A stretch of DNA of 64,000 bases, from contig CM034134.1 in assembly GCA_019914995.1 (NCBI GenBank), positions 6,394,463-6,458,462 of the forward strand. Direction: 5' to 3'. Each line of letters opens with the position of its first letter. Positions within the stretch are counted from its first letter, which is position 1. This DNA is from Acanthochlamys bracteata (taxonomy: Eukaryota; Streptophyta; Magnoliopsida; Pandanales; Velloziaceae). Made by a program: the position numbers and the translations under genes. A model generated the notes under the pieces. The model saw only the letters and a program-made list of their open reading frames with translations, had not been told where the DNA came from and did not search any database. Shown in pieces: positions 46,011 through 58,432 of this stretch.

Positions 46011-46988
46011 ACAGGTTTGGTGATTCGAGTTGTATTTTGATTTCCTTTGACGACGTTGTGTTCATAATCAAACTTAATCTCTTAATATTTGATGAGGTTA
46101 ATAAAGAAAACCCAGAGATTCTATACTAGTTTTTTCTAATAAGTATATGGTTGTCGTCTATTGTATAGCAAATAGAAGCTAACTCTAACTCAAACCAATC
46201 TCACAAAATTTATAAATAGAATGAAGATTGTTTATCAAACTACAAATATATATTTAAAACAAATAATCAAACAGTGAAATTTTTCAGAAAACAGAGGTGA
46301 TAAGATAACTAGAATTCTACAATCCACCACTAGTGTTCTTTACTTGAATCCTTAAACAAGTGCAAATTATTATTGACTAATGTGAAGATTTCGTATCTAA
46401 TACATTGGTTCAGTCCTTAGGTTAGATTTCAATTATGATCCTAACCTTTGTCAAGTTTAGAATCACCAATCTCCAATTAATTCTAATTTTAGTCCAATTT
46501 AAAATTAAATAAAAGATGGATTAAGAATTGTGAAAGTAGAATTCATGCAATCATATTATCTTTGATCCATAAAACATTAATCACAGTTATTAATTCTTGG
46601 CTATTTTATCACGGTCCGATTTGTTCTTGTAAACACAACTTGACAAAGAATTCAAACTTCAAACTCAATATTGATAAAGTATTTATTAATCAATGTCTAG
46701 TTTTCAATTAATATAAAAATTAACAAATGACAGTGCATTTAACAATTATTGATCACAATAATGTTCAAAAACTTGAACAAATTCAACTAGAGTTTCATCC
46801 AAAATTTCAATCACGATATTTAGCTACTCCTGTTAATAGTACACAAGTCAAGTTGTATAAAATAAACATGAGTTGGTTTGGTCGATTCTCCAACTTCTCT
46901 AATCTTCCTTTGTTTGGATTTCTGTAATCACTGCAACTCCAGAGGTTGCAACGGTGCTTCTCTATGTCCACTCTGGCCCACTGTGGTG
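46011..46988. other. Unassigned, no gene seen
   Basis: AT-rich; a 66-codon frame at 46727-46927 has no recognisable domain. Confidence 0.4.
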
Positions 46989-46993
46989 CTCTG
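46989..46993. repeat. 5' target-site duplication of second Copia (CTCTG)
   Basis: CTCTG directly before TGTTGAAATATC; the same five bases follow the right LTR at 51733-51737. Confidence 0.7.
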
Positions 46994-47174
46994 TGTTGAA
47001 ATATCTCATTAGATATTCTTGCTATCTAATTAAATATTATTCCTAATGTAGATATAAAATATATCTAATTAGATATTCTTCCTAATTGAGATACTTGTAT
47101 TTTCTATATATATTGTATCTCTTTTCTTGAGAAGAACAACAAGTAATATCGACTTGTGATTTTATCATTCAATT
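46994..47174 (+). repeat. 5' LTR of second Copia
   Basis: TGTTGAAATATCTC...ATCATTCAATT. It is built largely from inverted AATATCT/AGATATT motifs. A TATATATA-like element lies at about 47106-47113. The right boundary is set by the target duplication; a conventional TG...CA end would put it at 47171. Confidence 0.85.
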
Positions 47175-47186
47175 TGGTAGCAGAGC
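47175..47186 (+). promoter_or_regulatory. Primer-binding site of second Copia
   Basis: TGGTAGCAGAGC, one base different from the initiator-Met tRNA complement TGGTATCAGAGC, directly next to the LTR. Confidence 0.8.
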
Positions 47187-47245
47187 TAGGTTAGTTTTAC
47201 CATCGTTATACCACAAAAAAAAGGAGGAAGGAGAGGACAGCGGTT

Positions 47246-50200
47246 ATGTCTGGAACCACTTCAGTTATCATTTAATCAGTAGATGTATTCAACTCAAGAA
47301 TTATTCTTAATGAGACTAATTATGATATTTGGTCTCAATTAATGGAGATGCATATTATTGAAAGAGAGAAGTTCTCTTATATTAGTGGCAAGACAAAATC
47401 ACTTGATGAATCAGAAGATGGATACGAAAAATGGTATGCTGAAACTCAGAAAGTTAAAAGGTGGCTACTAATGTTTATGACTCCATACATTATGAAGCAT
47501 TACTTGCGCTTATCCACTATTCGTGAAATTTAGAATGTTTTGTCGATGGCATTTTATGATGGAAGTGATGAACTACAGGTATTCTCCTTAAACCAAAAAG
47601 CCTTACCACCAAGCAAGGTGGAAAATCTCTTTTTGAATATTATGGAGAATTGACCAAAATTTTTCGAAAATTAGACCATCGTGATAAGGTGGTAATGAAA
47701 GATTCTGATGATATTGTGGTGTACAGAAAGTCCATCGAGCGACTAATAAGTCCACATATTTTTTGCTGGATTGGACAATGATTTTGAACAGATTCGTGGA
47801 GAAATTCTTCGCAAAGAATCATTTCCAGATTTGGAAGAATGCTACTTATTGGTTCGTCGTGAGGCTGTGCGTCAATCTACTCTGAATAGTGAGTCTGAGA
47901 ATTTTGAAGTTTCCACTATAGTGATACGGAATCGGCAGGATCGTACAAAGTCTAAAACTGTACATGAGTCAACCTATAAATGCACTCATTGCAATAAGTC
48001 TGGCTATACCAAAAGTAAGTGTTTGAATTTATTGGATATCCAGACTGATGGGATTATAACCGTGATCGACAGAAGAAAGATTCCAAGAAAATCCATTTTG
48101 TTGCAGTAGCTGAGACAAAGATAGAGGACGATGATGGCACTAAACAGGCCTCAGCATTAGTTGCGGCTGCAAATAATTAATGTACGATTTTACACACTTC
48201 AACACCTATTTTTAATAGTACATGGATAATTGATTATGGTGCTACAGATCATATGACATTTGATTTTGAACATATTGTAACCCTTAAACCATCCCTACAA
48301 AATTTTGTTTCAACCGTAAATAGTAATTTAAACTCTATTATTGGTGAAGGATCTATATCCGTCACTAATACTTTGAGTTTAGATTCAGTTTTAGTTGTTT
48401 CTTCCTTGGGTTATAATCTTTTATCTGTCTTTTAAATAACCAAAACTTTGTCTTATGTTGTAATATTTTGGCCTGAATCTTGTGTATTTAAGGATATTCG
48501 AATAAAGCAGATGATTGGTTATGGTACTAAGCAAGGGTAGTTGTATTACCTGGATTTAGTGCCAAAGAGTTTTGATAAATTAAATCAAGCTTTGACTATG
48601 GATGGTTTAAAGGGTGAGAAGATAAAGTCAGAAGTCTTATTATGGCATCGACGATTGGGGCATGCTTCTTTTGGTCATTTGAAGAAATAATTTCCTAGTT
48701 TGTTTACAAAATTAGATCTTTCTAGTTTTCAGTTGGATGTTTATGAACTAGCAAAAAGTCATCGTACTTCTTTTCCTTTGAGTTTGAATAAAAGTCCGTT
48801 ATCTTTTATGATAATACATTCTGATGTTTGGGGTCCACCTAAAGTTACTATTAGGTGGATCATGATGGTTTGTCACTTTTATTGATGATTGTACCAGAAT
48901 GACGTGGCTTTATTTGATGAAATTTAAAGGTGAAGTGAACTGCTTACTTCAAAGGTTTGATAAAATGGTTTAGACTCAGTATAATTCACAAGTTCAAGTT
49001 CTTCGTAGTAATAATGGTGGTGAATATCAGTGTTCCGCACTTCAGCAGTATTTAGAAGCACATGGAATAATTCATCGAACAACATGCCCTAATACATCTC
49101 AACAAAACGGAGTTGCTGAGAGGAAGAATCGACACTTATTGAAGGTGGTTCGTATTTTATTGATACAAGGTCATATGTCGTTAAGTTATTGGAGGGAAGC
49201 ACTTGTTTCTGCTGTATATCTAATTGGGTACCATCGGGTATTATAGATTTTAATACACCATTGGTATCCCTTTTGAAAGTAGTTGTTGCGGTGGTTCCGA
49301 ACTTGCCTCTCAGTGTTTTTGGCTGTGTCACATTTGTACATCTTCATCATCACCAGCGTAACAAGTTGAGTCCTCGAACTTTATGATGTGTATTTCTTGG
49401 ATATGCTGCCTCTTAAATAGGGTATCGTTGTTATCGTCCTCCAACTCGTCGTATGTTTATCACAGTGGATATTGTATTTTATGAAGATACAACATATTTT
49501 TCTTCGGGTGCTGAACTTCACGGGGAAAATTTTCAGGAAGTTAAGAGATTAAATTATGATTCTCATACTTCTGAAAAAGGTTCATTGTTAGAGTTTGTTA
49601 ATCGAGAAGTTGACAATTTAGATCTGAGCAACAGTGGCGATAACTCCCAATCCGAAGCAATTGGTGAGGACTTGACTGATCTAGACTTGGATCAAAATTG
49701 GAATTAACATTCTGAAACTGAAGGTATGACACAAGCTCTCGCTCTACAATCAACTAATATACCGAACTAATCGCCTGCTGAGAATGTTCTTAATTTAGTT
49801 TCTGAACCATTTACAAGACAGTTACCATACCGACACAATAGAGGTATTCCTAAATCCACATATGAATCTGAACTTTCTAGTAAAGTTAGATACCCTATGA
49901 GCTATTATGTGTCTAACCATCAGCTGTTAGAATCAAATTTGTCATTTGTAAATTAATTATCTACTGTATCTATTCCTAACAGTGTGTAGGAAGTTTTAAA
50001 TAATCTAAGATGGAAAGAAGCTATGAATAAAGAGATGAAGTCCTTATAAAAGAATGAAACTTGAAAACTTGTTGATCTTCCTCCAAAAAAGATAGAAGTT
50101 GGATTTCGATGGATATATATTGTAAAGTATAAAGAAGATGGTACAATCGAACGCTTCAAAGCAAGATTGGTGGCAAAAGGGTATACTCAAACTTACGAAA

Positions 50201-51420
50201 TTGACTACACAAACACATTTGCTCCTGTAGCTAAAATTAACATAGTTCGAATTTTGTTATCTTTAGCTGTGAATTTAGATTGGCCACTATAACAATTTGA
50301 TGTAAAGAATGCCTTTCTACATAATGAATTGACTGAAGAAGTCTATATCCATCTTCCACCAGGATGTATCTTATCAGAAATCTATAGGCAGAACGTGTGT
50401 AAATTAAATAAACCACTTTATGGACTGAATCAATCTCCAAAAGCATGATTTGAAAGATTTACAAATTCTATGGTAGCATTTGGATACCGTCAAAGTAATT
50501 CGGATCACACATTATTTCTGAAAAAAATGTATGGCAAACTCACTACACTCATTATATATGTAGATATTGGTCATTACAGAAAATGATCAGGAAGAAAAAG
50601 AACTACTGCAAGATTCTTATCCAGAGAATTTGAAATGAAAGATCACTGTCCTTTGAAATATTTTCTTGGGATTGAAGTTTTCCGATCTAAGAATGGAATC
50701 TTTCTGTCTCAACGAAAGTATGCATTAGACCTTTTAGAGGAGACCGGTATGTCTATATGTCAACCAATTGATACACTAGTAGAAGGAGGTTTGAAGTTAT
50801 ACATTGAGGTTAATCAGGTTCCAGTCAATAAACGAAGATATCAAAGAGTAGTAGAAAGGTTGATGTACTTGGCACATACAAGACCTGATCTTGCATATGC
50901 ATTGAGTATTGTCAGCTAATTTATGCAGAATTCTAGAGAGCAACATATGAATGCAGTCATGTGTATTGTTAGGTATCTGAAGTCTGCTCCTGGAAAAGGA
51001 ATTTTATTCACAAAAAAATGGATTATCAAAATATACATGTAGAAGTAAAACTGATACTGATTGGGTTGGAGCAATTGATGATAGACGGTCCACCTCAGAT
51101 TATTTTATGTTTGTGGGCGATAATCTAGTTATATGGAAAAGTAAAAAGCAGAATATTGTAACACGCTCAAGTGTAGAAGCTGAATTTAGAGATTTAGGAC
51201 TTAGACTTTGCGAAGCATTATGGTTGAGACTTCTTCTGAAAGATTTAGATTTTTCAGCTAAGCAATCAATTCGATTATACTGTGATAATCAAAGTAGCAT
51301 GTGATATAGCACATAATTCAATGCAACATGATCGCACAAAATATGTTAAGGTAGACAAATTCTTCATTAAGGAGAAGTTATATGGAAAAATATTAGAGTT
51401 GTCTAAAATTTGATTGGAAG
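47246..51420 (+). pseudogene. Copia gag-pol pseudogene
   Basis: Gag begins MSGTTSVII at 47246 and is quickly stopped; NETNYDIWSQLMEMHI (about 47310-47358) and YDGSDELQVFSLNQKA (about 47556-47602) are typical gag blocks. The zinc knuckle CTHCNKSGYTKSKC near 47982-48023 has Tyr where the metal-binding His belongs. The protease motif reads DYGATDHMT near 48232, so the Ser/Thr of DSG is lost. Integrase: WHRRLGHASFGHL near 48642, HSDVWGP near 48820, QQNGVAERKNRH near 49099. Reverse transcriptase: [13 protein letters not shown] near 50153, [18 protein letters not shown] near 50290; the YVDD box near 50560 is broken by a small deletion. RNase H: RSSVEAEFRDL near 51164 and a D-LADI-TK end near 51420. 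Many stops and frameshifts. Confidence 0.9.
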
Positions 51421-51511
51421 ATCAATTGGCCGATATTCTCACCAAAACAGTTTCAAAACATATATTCTCAAACTTCTTAAACAAATTAGGCGAGTGTGAT
51501 ATCTATGCACC

Positions 51512-51525
51512 AATTTGAGAGAAAG
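51512..51525 (+). promoter_or_regulatory. Polypurine tract of second Copia
   Basis: TTTGAGAGAAAG immediately before the right LTR TGTTCAAATATC. Confidence 0.7.
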
Positions 51526-51732
51526 TGTTCAAATATCTCATTAGATATTCTTCCTATCTAATTAGATATTATTTCTAATTTAGATATTGAATAATATCTC
51601 ATTAGATATTCTTTCTAGCTTAGATATTAGATATTCTTTCTAATTGAGATACTTGTATCTTCTATATATATTGTATCTCTTCTATTGAGAAGAACAACAA
51701 GTAATATCAACTTGTAATTTTATCATTCAATT
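51526..51732 (+). repeat. 3' LTR of second Copia
   Basis: TGTTCAAATATCTC...ATCATTCAATT, followed by CTCTG at 51733-51737. About 27 bp longer than the left LTR because of extra copies of the AGATATTCTT motif. Confidence 0.85.
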
Positions 51733-51737
51733 CTCTG
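51733..51737. repeat. 3' target-site duplication of second Copia (CTCTG)
   Basis: Identical to 46989-46993. Confidence 0.7.
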
Positions 51738-54700
51738 TTCTAATTTGTTCTAGCTCACCTCTATAAATTCAACCCCGGTCTCCGACTATCTATACTCCCT
51801 TAAATCTTTTCCACCCAAAGAATTTCACTCCCTTTCCTCTTTGCGTTCCCAGCAAAATTTCCAAACTAATCTCCTAAATTTTAGGATTCTCTCAAGAGTT
51901 CCAATAAAGAAAGAATCCAAGAGAAGATTAATTCACCGAGAGACTCTTATGTTGAGTGGATAGAAGAAGACTTTGATTTGAAGAAGGATTGATGGTGGCG
52001 GTGTGAAAATCTTCGTCGCTGACATGAAGACTAGGGATTCCTTTGAGTCCCACCATAGAGCATAATGTTTTGAGCTTGATCACCTCTATAAGTATGTCTC
52101 CCCTATGTCATTAATAAGATTAGACTCATTTAGACTTGGATTTTTTTTGAAAATTTCAAATATTTTGATGATAATGTATATTTGAGAATCATTGTTAAAT
52201 TTTGAACATATCGATATTAAATTTGAGTAACATATAGAGCTGACCAGAATAGCATACAGAATTTGGCTCTAAGTCTCCTATTTTTGCTTCAAATCTCTTA
52301 CCTCAAAGTATCACTTCGAATGCCTCTCCATTCGCCATTAACCACCTCCGTAGAAACAACCACGACTACCTTACCTGTACTAACATATACAAAAAAATGA
52401 GAAAAATCCTACATAACTGATTCAATAGCCAGCATATTTGATCATTTACATGTGGTAAAGACGTTAGGCACTAGATAATATGGTGGTTTTAAAGATATTT
52501 TTGTTTGAAATACACACTCCCCAAATCTAGTTTCCTTACTTTGCAGAAATAAAGTTCGAAAAATGTATTTTCTCTACATCTTTACCAAAGTGGGAAAGAT
52601 CTATAGCTATAATAAAGTGCTTTCAATCTAAAGGCACGGTTGTAATGTTTATTTGAGTCTTAGCTTTATAGCACTAAATCTTCGTAGTTCCAGAGATCCA
52701 CGGCTTCGAGGGTATCTAGAACAGTAACACACACCTCGCTGCTCCTGATGAGTAGAGCTCTCTCAATGCACACTGGAATGTTTAGAGAAATCGTTGAGTG
52801 GCCTATCGGTTATTGCTTCCATCAATGACCTTAGCGATGGACGTTCCAGTTGTGTCCTCGCCTCTCCCCAGCGGTAGAGCAGCCACCTTGTAATAACAAT
52901 GGATTTGAAAGACTTTACTCTTGCTGTACTTAAACTGAACCTAATTCAGTATAACAACTTGTTTCATAAAAGTTAAAATTAGTGAATTATTCATATAATC
53001 GAAATGGCATTTCAACCGCGAAGCTTGGAATTTATGAATTACTAAGAAAATAGCATGGCCACTAGAATTACATCTGATTTTAAGATTTAAACGTATGATT
53101 AAAGGTTTAATTCTAGGATTTAATCAATTTCTTTATTCGTTAGAGGTTAGAAGCTTCATGCTCCTAAAAGAGAATCGGACATGGGATATTTAATGGGTAT
53201 ATAACTAGATATATTATAGGGATTCAAGTAATATGCATTTTTCTACTTCTATCATATACATTTTTGTTCGAAAAGATGTCTTTCATTTTTAGAAACTTAT
53301 TTTTTAAAAAGACACTTTCCGTGAAAAGATTATGTCGGTGAAATTTTTTTGGTTAAGCTACGCCAGATTAGCCCTTAGTAGTAGTAGGATATAAGTGATG
53401 GACCATTCATCGACGCACGCAAAGGGGGAGGCATTGGACTTGTTTATTAATCCATCAAATTCAATTATTTTTTTCAAACTTATTTTTAATATAAAATAAA
53501 TAAATAATTTAAAATAAATTTTTTATTAAAATTTATTTTTTAATATTTTTATTTTTAAATTTACTATTAAAATAGTGAGTTTATGTTCAAATAAACACAT
53601 CCATTGTATCCTAAAATAAGTTCAGTGATAGCACAAAATTTTGTTTGGAACTAGCAACTAAACAATCCCACTTTTAAGAATTCGCTTAGAAAAGGTATGC
53701 ACATCTTTCAGCCAAGCCAATGTTTGCTGAAGTCTTGTTATCATTTTCAAGTTTAGGAAATTGTTGAAGTCAAACATGAACTACAAAATTTTGGTACATT
53801 ATAGGAAGTCAATTTTTGCCAAATCATGTTAGGTAGAAAAACACTTGCTAGCTGCATGCACGTTGTTGTCGGCATTCTGTGTAGTCTTTAAATTTGCCAA
53901 ACTTGTGAGGCCAGTTCTTTCACATTTAAATTATTTTGGAGATCCTCCAAACATGGACGGATTGACGGATCTAAGTTTGAACACTTGATTTAAAATGTTA
54001 ACATGATAACGTGTGTATATATACATATATATAATCACTTGATCAAATGGCAACTTCATGTGCAAAATACAAGGCCAGTTACGAGAAATCATCTTTGCAC
54101 GAAACGTTTTGATTGTTTAATCAGATTACTTGATTCTACTCTTAAAACAATGTTTTAATTATATGCATTGAAGCTAGTTATTTAATTAATCTCTAGATCT
54201 CTTTCAAGGGTAAGTCTATTGTGAATTGTGCACATGAGACTACGATGACTAGTTAGAAGTTTTGGAGAAGAAAAGCGAGGCGTTGGCTACTACGAAAGAA
54301 GTCAATGAAATTGAGTGTTATTCGTTCATTATATATAGAATTAATTCACGGGATTTTAGAAAAATAAATTATCAAGTTGGAAGGTTTTGCTTCAAGAAAA
54401 TAAGATATTAGAGGTTATTCTGATAAAAGTTTTCATTTCATTTCAACTTATGCTTTTATAATAAACTTTCTACAATATTTTAAATTTTATAAAAAAAATA
54501 TGACAAGTATAATTAAATTATATGCTATAAAATTATTATATATATAATTTTATTATTTTAGATAAAAAATATAAAGCTCATATTTTGAAAATTTTAAAAT
54601 AATTCTTCTTAAAAAAACGATTTTTGTTTTAACCACTCTCAAAAACACCCTCAAACATCTCAGTTTGATATAGAGTAGTAGCCACCTAACTTAGTTATAG

Positions 54701-54800
54701 ACTTAAAATGAAAGTTCTCATCCAAGCACTAATGTTTGTGGAAAAATAACTGAACTTTTTTAAATGAATATCAATTATTCTAAGTCAAATGGAACAGTAG
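51738..54800. other. Intergenic, no gene recognised
   Basis: About 3 kb without open frames above 60 codons or recognisable motifs on either strand. AT-rich tracts occur at 53450-53590 and 54430-54640. It is the upstream region of the GT61 gene. Confidence 0.5.
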
Positions 54801-54853
54801 TCAGAGATCCAACATGTATCTGCCCACTTCAATAATATACTATCAAAGATCAG

Positions 54854-54862
54854 CTATATAAA
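54854..54862 (+). promoter_or_regulatory. TATA box of the GT61 gene
   Basis: CTATATAAA about 85 bp upstream of the start codon, followed by a CT-rich leader (54880-54905). Distance and context fit a plant core promoter, with transcription starting around 54885-54895. Confidence 0.65.
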
Positions 54863-54944
54863 CATTTTTATTGAAACCTCAAAAACCTCTCTACTCTGTT
54901 CACTAAATCTATTAATATCATTCACAAAATATTTTCTCCCATCC

Positions 54945-56526
54945 ATGGGAACCACTGGTTTATCTCTGAACCATGAACCATTCTCCAAGTCTTCATTAAT
55001 GAAGCATCAGCAAAGAAACCCTACTACTAGTTTTTTCTCTTGCTGCTCTGCTAACCTTGCTGTATCTCTTCTCACAACCTTCATCACTCTACTAATTCTT
55101 TTCCAAATTCAAACCATCAATCTCCCTTTAAGAACTCTTCCAATCTTCAACAACATCGCTGCAGTGTCGTCGCCGGCGATCAACCAGACAACAACCTGCA
55201 GTTGTTGTGATGATCTAGAATATGCGAGGTTACGTCTCCGTGATACCGCTGCTTTCCTGCCAAACAGAGATGAAAGCCTTGGAAAGAAACCATTTGACAA
55301 CAACACATTCTTCTTGAGCTCAATTAAAGATACTCATTTCGAAGACGGCATGCAGTATTTGTATCTGCCTTCTAAAAATGAGAGTAGGCTGCTTTGCCTC
55401 ACCGGTGACAACCGTTACGCGCTTGCGTGGCCTGACGCGCTCCCGCAGAATGCGACTCTTGTCAAAGGATTAACATATATCTGCGATACTTATTACCAGT
55501 ATGTTAATCTGTGGCATGTTTTATCAGCAATCAATCCGTTCGCTTCATGGTTAAGTCGCAAGTGCGAAAGGCCTGATAGATGGATCTTGTTCCACCATGG
55601 ACACTTGACGACAGATCTCGGAAAATGGGGAAGACATGTTATGTCGGCCTTTGCGGGGCGGGAAGTTGTTCTTGTCGAAGATTTAGGCGAAAGCCCGAAA
55701 TGTTTTGAGAAGGTGTTGGTGTTTAGGAACAACGAAGGGAGGATGCAGAAGATGATAAGAAGACAAGGGTATGATATGGTGAGGTGTAAGGCCAGGAAGT
55801 ACTGCAGCGTGAAGCCAGAAGATGTCGCTGGACATTCACCGGAGAATATCAGACTGACGTTGTTGATGAGGATTGGGGCGAGGAGTTTCAAGGACGAGAA
55901 GGCGGTGATCAACATTTTTAAGGAGGAGTGTCGCAAGGTTCCGGGATGCCAGTTCAAGTTCGCTTGGGGCGATAACATGACCTTCTGCGAACAGGTTCGT
56001 TAAACTCTTAAAAACCGCTTGCTGGCAATTGGATATATTCATGCTGCTCATTCGGTGTTTTGCCTTCCATTCAACAGCACCCAATTGCTAATACAATGTT
56101 ATAGAACTGAAGGAGTATTTTGTTGTTATACTGATCCAGGTGAGTCTACTAAGCATGACGGATGTGCTGGCGACACCGCACGGTGCACAGATGACGAACT
56201 TTGTGTTCATGGAGAAAAACAACAGCCTCTTGGAGATGTTTCCAAAGGGATGGCTGGAGTATGGTGGCTCGGGGCAATACGTTTTCCACTGGATGGCTAA
56301 TTGGGTTGGAATGAAGCACCGTGGAGTCTGGAGAGACAACGTCGGCCCGACGTGCCCGCACAAGGATCACATGCAGTGCTTCTTTTTCCACAAGAACGGT
56401 ATGCTCGGGCATGATGAGGCTATGGGCAACTTTACTGCAAAGGTGCTCAATGAAGCAAAGGCATACAAGGTCAGCCAGGCAACTACAGAAGGCAGCCAAA
56501 TTCAAACTTCATGCCCTTGTAGTTAG
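54945..56526 (+). CDS. GT61-family glycosyltransferase (two exons)
   Basis: Exon 1 is 54945-55994, intron 55995-56139 (GTTCGT...TCCAG), exon 2 56140-56526; phase 0, giving about 478 aa. It is a type II membrane protein: a short basic cytoplasmic N-terminus, then one hydrophobic segment at about residues 35-57, a CSCC-containing stem near residue 85, and a lumenal catalytic region. Exon 1 carries GRHVMSAFAGREVVLVEDLG, then RLTLLMRIGARSF. Exon 2 carries SMTDVLATPHGAQMTNFVF, the hallmark D-L---HGA-LTN of GT61 (formerly DUF563). Known GT61 members are Golgi enzymes adding xylose or arabinose to xylan and related cell-wall or mucilage polymers. The exact donor and acceptor here cannot be told from sequence. 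The start is in a good context (CATCCATGGG). Without splicing the frame stops three codons past the donor. Confidence 0.92.
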
Positions 56527-57181
56527 ACATGGTTTTTCTTCCTTGATGATACACGAGATTTATTTCATAATATTTCTTAAACATAGAAATTGAGAGTTAA
56601 CTATTTGTCTACAACATGTAAAGATGTTCAGAATAACTGTTACATTTTTGTTATATCATACATTAGATGTCATACTTGCAGCTAGAAATATGTAATGCAG
56701 AAAGTATGAATGTAAAAGTAAAGCAGAAATATCATTCTGTTTTCAAGAAGCAAATCAAGAAGAAAGTGCAGAAACATTTCATGAGATTCACTAGTATTTA
56801 CTGTAAAATTGGTAAAGGCACACGCTCCTCTAATTTAAGCAACTTATAATTAAATCAGTTACCATCCACAACAAGATGTAATCTCCAATTGCTAGAGTTC
56901 GGACCTTATCAAGTATAAGGGCAGCAGGAGACATACCTGAATTAGAAATGTAACCAGGAAAGGGCAAACGAGCGATATTTACGAAGGATGTATACGCAAA
57001 GAACTTCCTAAGTTAAACTAACAGAAAGAGTGCCCTTGGAATCGAGGTGAATTGATCTCGACCTTGGGGGATGACACATTCCAGCTAACAATATTATCAG
57101 GTACTATAGTACAGCACATTTCCTTGTTAGGTCAATGTTCTCAGCAGAGCCACTTCATGGTTATATCATGTATATCCAGAC
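56527..57181. other. Converging 3' flanks of GT61 gene and kinase locus
   Basis: Probably 3' UTR of the plus-strand GT61 gene followed by 3' UTR of the minus-strand kinase locus. A 60-codon frame at 56667-56849 has no recognised domain. Confidence 0.45.
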
Positions 57182-58004
57182 TTAAAATGCAGCGCAGCGG
57201 TAAACCTTCAATTTAGAAGAGCACTGCTGTTGAATGGGACTGGCAGAGACACAGACCCTGCTCCTCTTTGGTTCAGATATCCTTACACGTGACATTACTG
57301 CTGGAAGAACATCCACTAGATCATACTCATCGGCCTCTCTAGACTTCTCAATCGAACTTTCCAGAGAGGAGGAAACACGCAGCCTCTCAATAGTCTCGAC
57401 TCAAGTCTGGGAACTACCGCTTTGTTTATGGCTAATGCCTTTGATAGAAAAGAATCCAAGGATGTCCTATGATATAACAAACAAAACAGATTACTCTAGG
57501 TTAAATAAAGTAAATGAAGCAATATGTCATTCAAGAGAAAAATCTTAGCACAGACTTACAGAGGAAGTAACTTTAAAATCATAAACCACAAAGAGTATCT
57601 TAATGGTTCATTACTCATGATCACAACTATATGCAGAGAGCAAGGTAAGAAAAATATGTGAAAGATATCAGAACCTCATGAGAAGAGTAAGATATCTTTT
57701 GAACCAACTGTAAAATGCAAAGTTGAAAGCAAGTTGCCTCTAACTTCCACTTGTTCAGAGCAATACGCAAGCAACTGAGTATGTAATCGAAAATAGAAGC
57801 ACATACTTAGAACATCGTCTGCAATCATTCTTCTTGCAACATCACCAGTCAGCATTCGACAAATTGAAATTCTGTGCGAGTACTGATACCGACTCCCATC
57901 GCCCACTGTTGAAATCAAGCTCCACCTTAATTTATAGCTTCAAACACAGCTTCATGTGAGTTTCTTGAAATGGAAGTACACCAAGAAGCAGTACATGGAA
58001 GAGG

Positions 58005-58009
58005 ACGCC
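58005..58009. repeat. 5' target-site duplication (ACGCC)
   Basis: ACGCC directly before LTR TGTTACG; identical to 62923-62927. Both lie in kinase exon sequence, and removing the element plus one copy joins the exon. Confidence 0.92.
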
Positions 58010-58380
58010 TGTTACGATATGGGCTTCTAGGAGAAAGACTTGGTCCAGGATTGGGTGATATCTGCAAGTTGTCATACCAAGGCCAATGCTTGCTTTTGAA
58101 AGAGTTTAGAGTTTAAGTCTCATTAGGAGTACTTGAGTTACATTAGAGAATTAGTGATAAGTGTCCAAATTAAGTTGAAGTCCTAATTTTAGTAGAGTTG
58201 TACTAGAACTAAAACTTTATTCATAAAAAAAAAGCTCTAGCTATAAATAAGAATGCTTGTACTCATTAAAAATTATAAAAGAAGAATTGAATTAGTTATT
58301 TTATTCTAGTCTTATCTTAGTTTTTTAATTTATCTAGTATAAGAATAGTCTTGCGGTTCGTGTGATCACGAATCATAATA
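58010..58380 (+). repeat. 5' LTR of gene-carrying retrotransposon (371 bp)
   Basis: TGTTACGATATGGGC...ACGAATCATAATA. TATA box TATAAATA at 58242-58249. Same length as the 3' LTR. Confidence 0.95.
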
Positions 58381-58382
58381 AT

Positions 58383-58394
58383 TGGTATCAAAAT
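58383..58394 (+). promoter_or_regulatory. Primer-binding-site-like sequence
   Basis: TGGTATCAAAAT two bases after the LTR; the first eight bases match the initiator-Met tRNA site TGGTATCAGAGC. Confidence 0.75.
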
Positions 58395-58432
58395 AGTCGA
58401 TCTATACCCTTAACTATTGCTGCTAGCTACGA

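Larger units (their letters stand above)
46994..51732 (+). mobile_element. Short-LTR Copia retrotransposon, degenerate
   Basis: About 4.7 kb with LTRs of about 180 and 207 bp, CTCTG target duplications, primer site and polypurine tract, and a complete but broken gag-pol. It differs in LTR length, gag type and sequence from the Copia at 32162, so it is a separate lineage. Confidence 0.9.

Noticed and set aside
56019..56300. 93-codon frame spanning the GT61 intron, and minus-strand ORFs of 91-161 codons over this gene
   Set aside because: The GT61 motif is continuous only after splicing 55994 to 56140; the others are shadows.
57234..57548. 104-codon plus-strand frame
   Set aside because: Antisense of the kinase C-terminal exon, whose SEPKRSR and SPIQQQCSS blocks are diagnostic on the minus strand.
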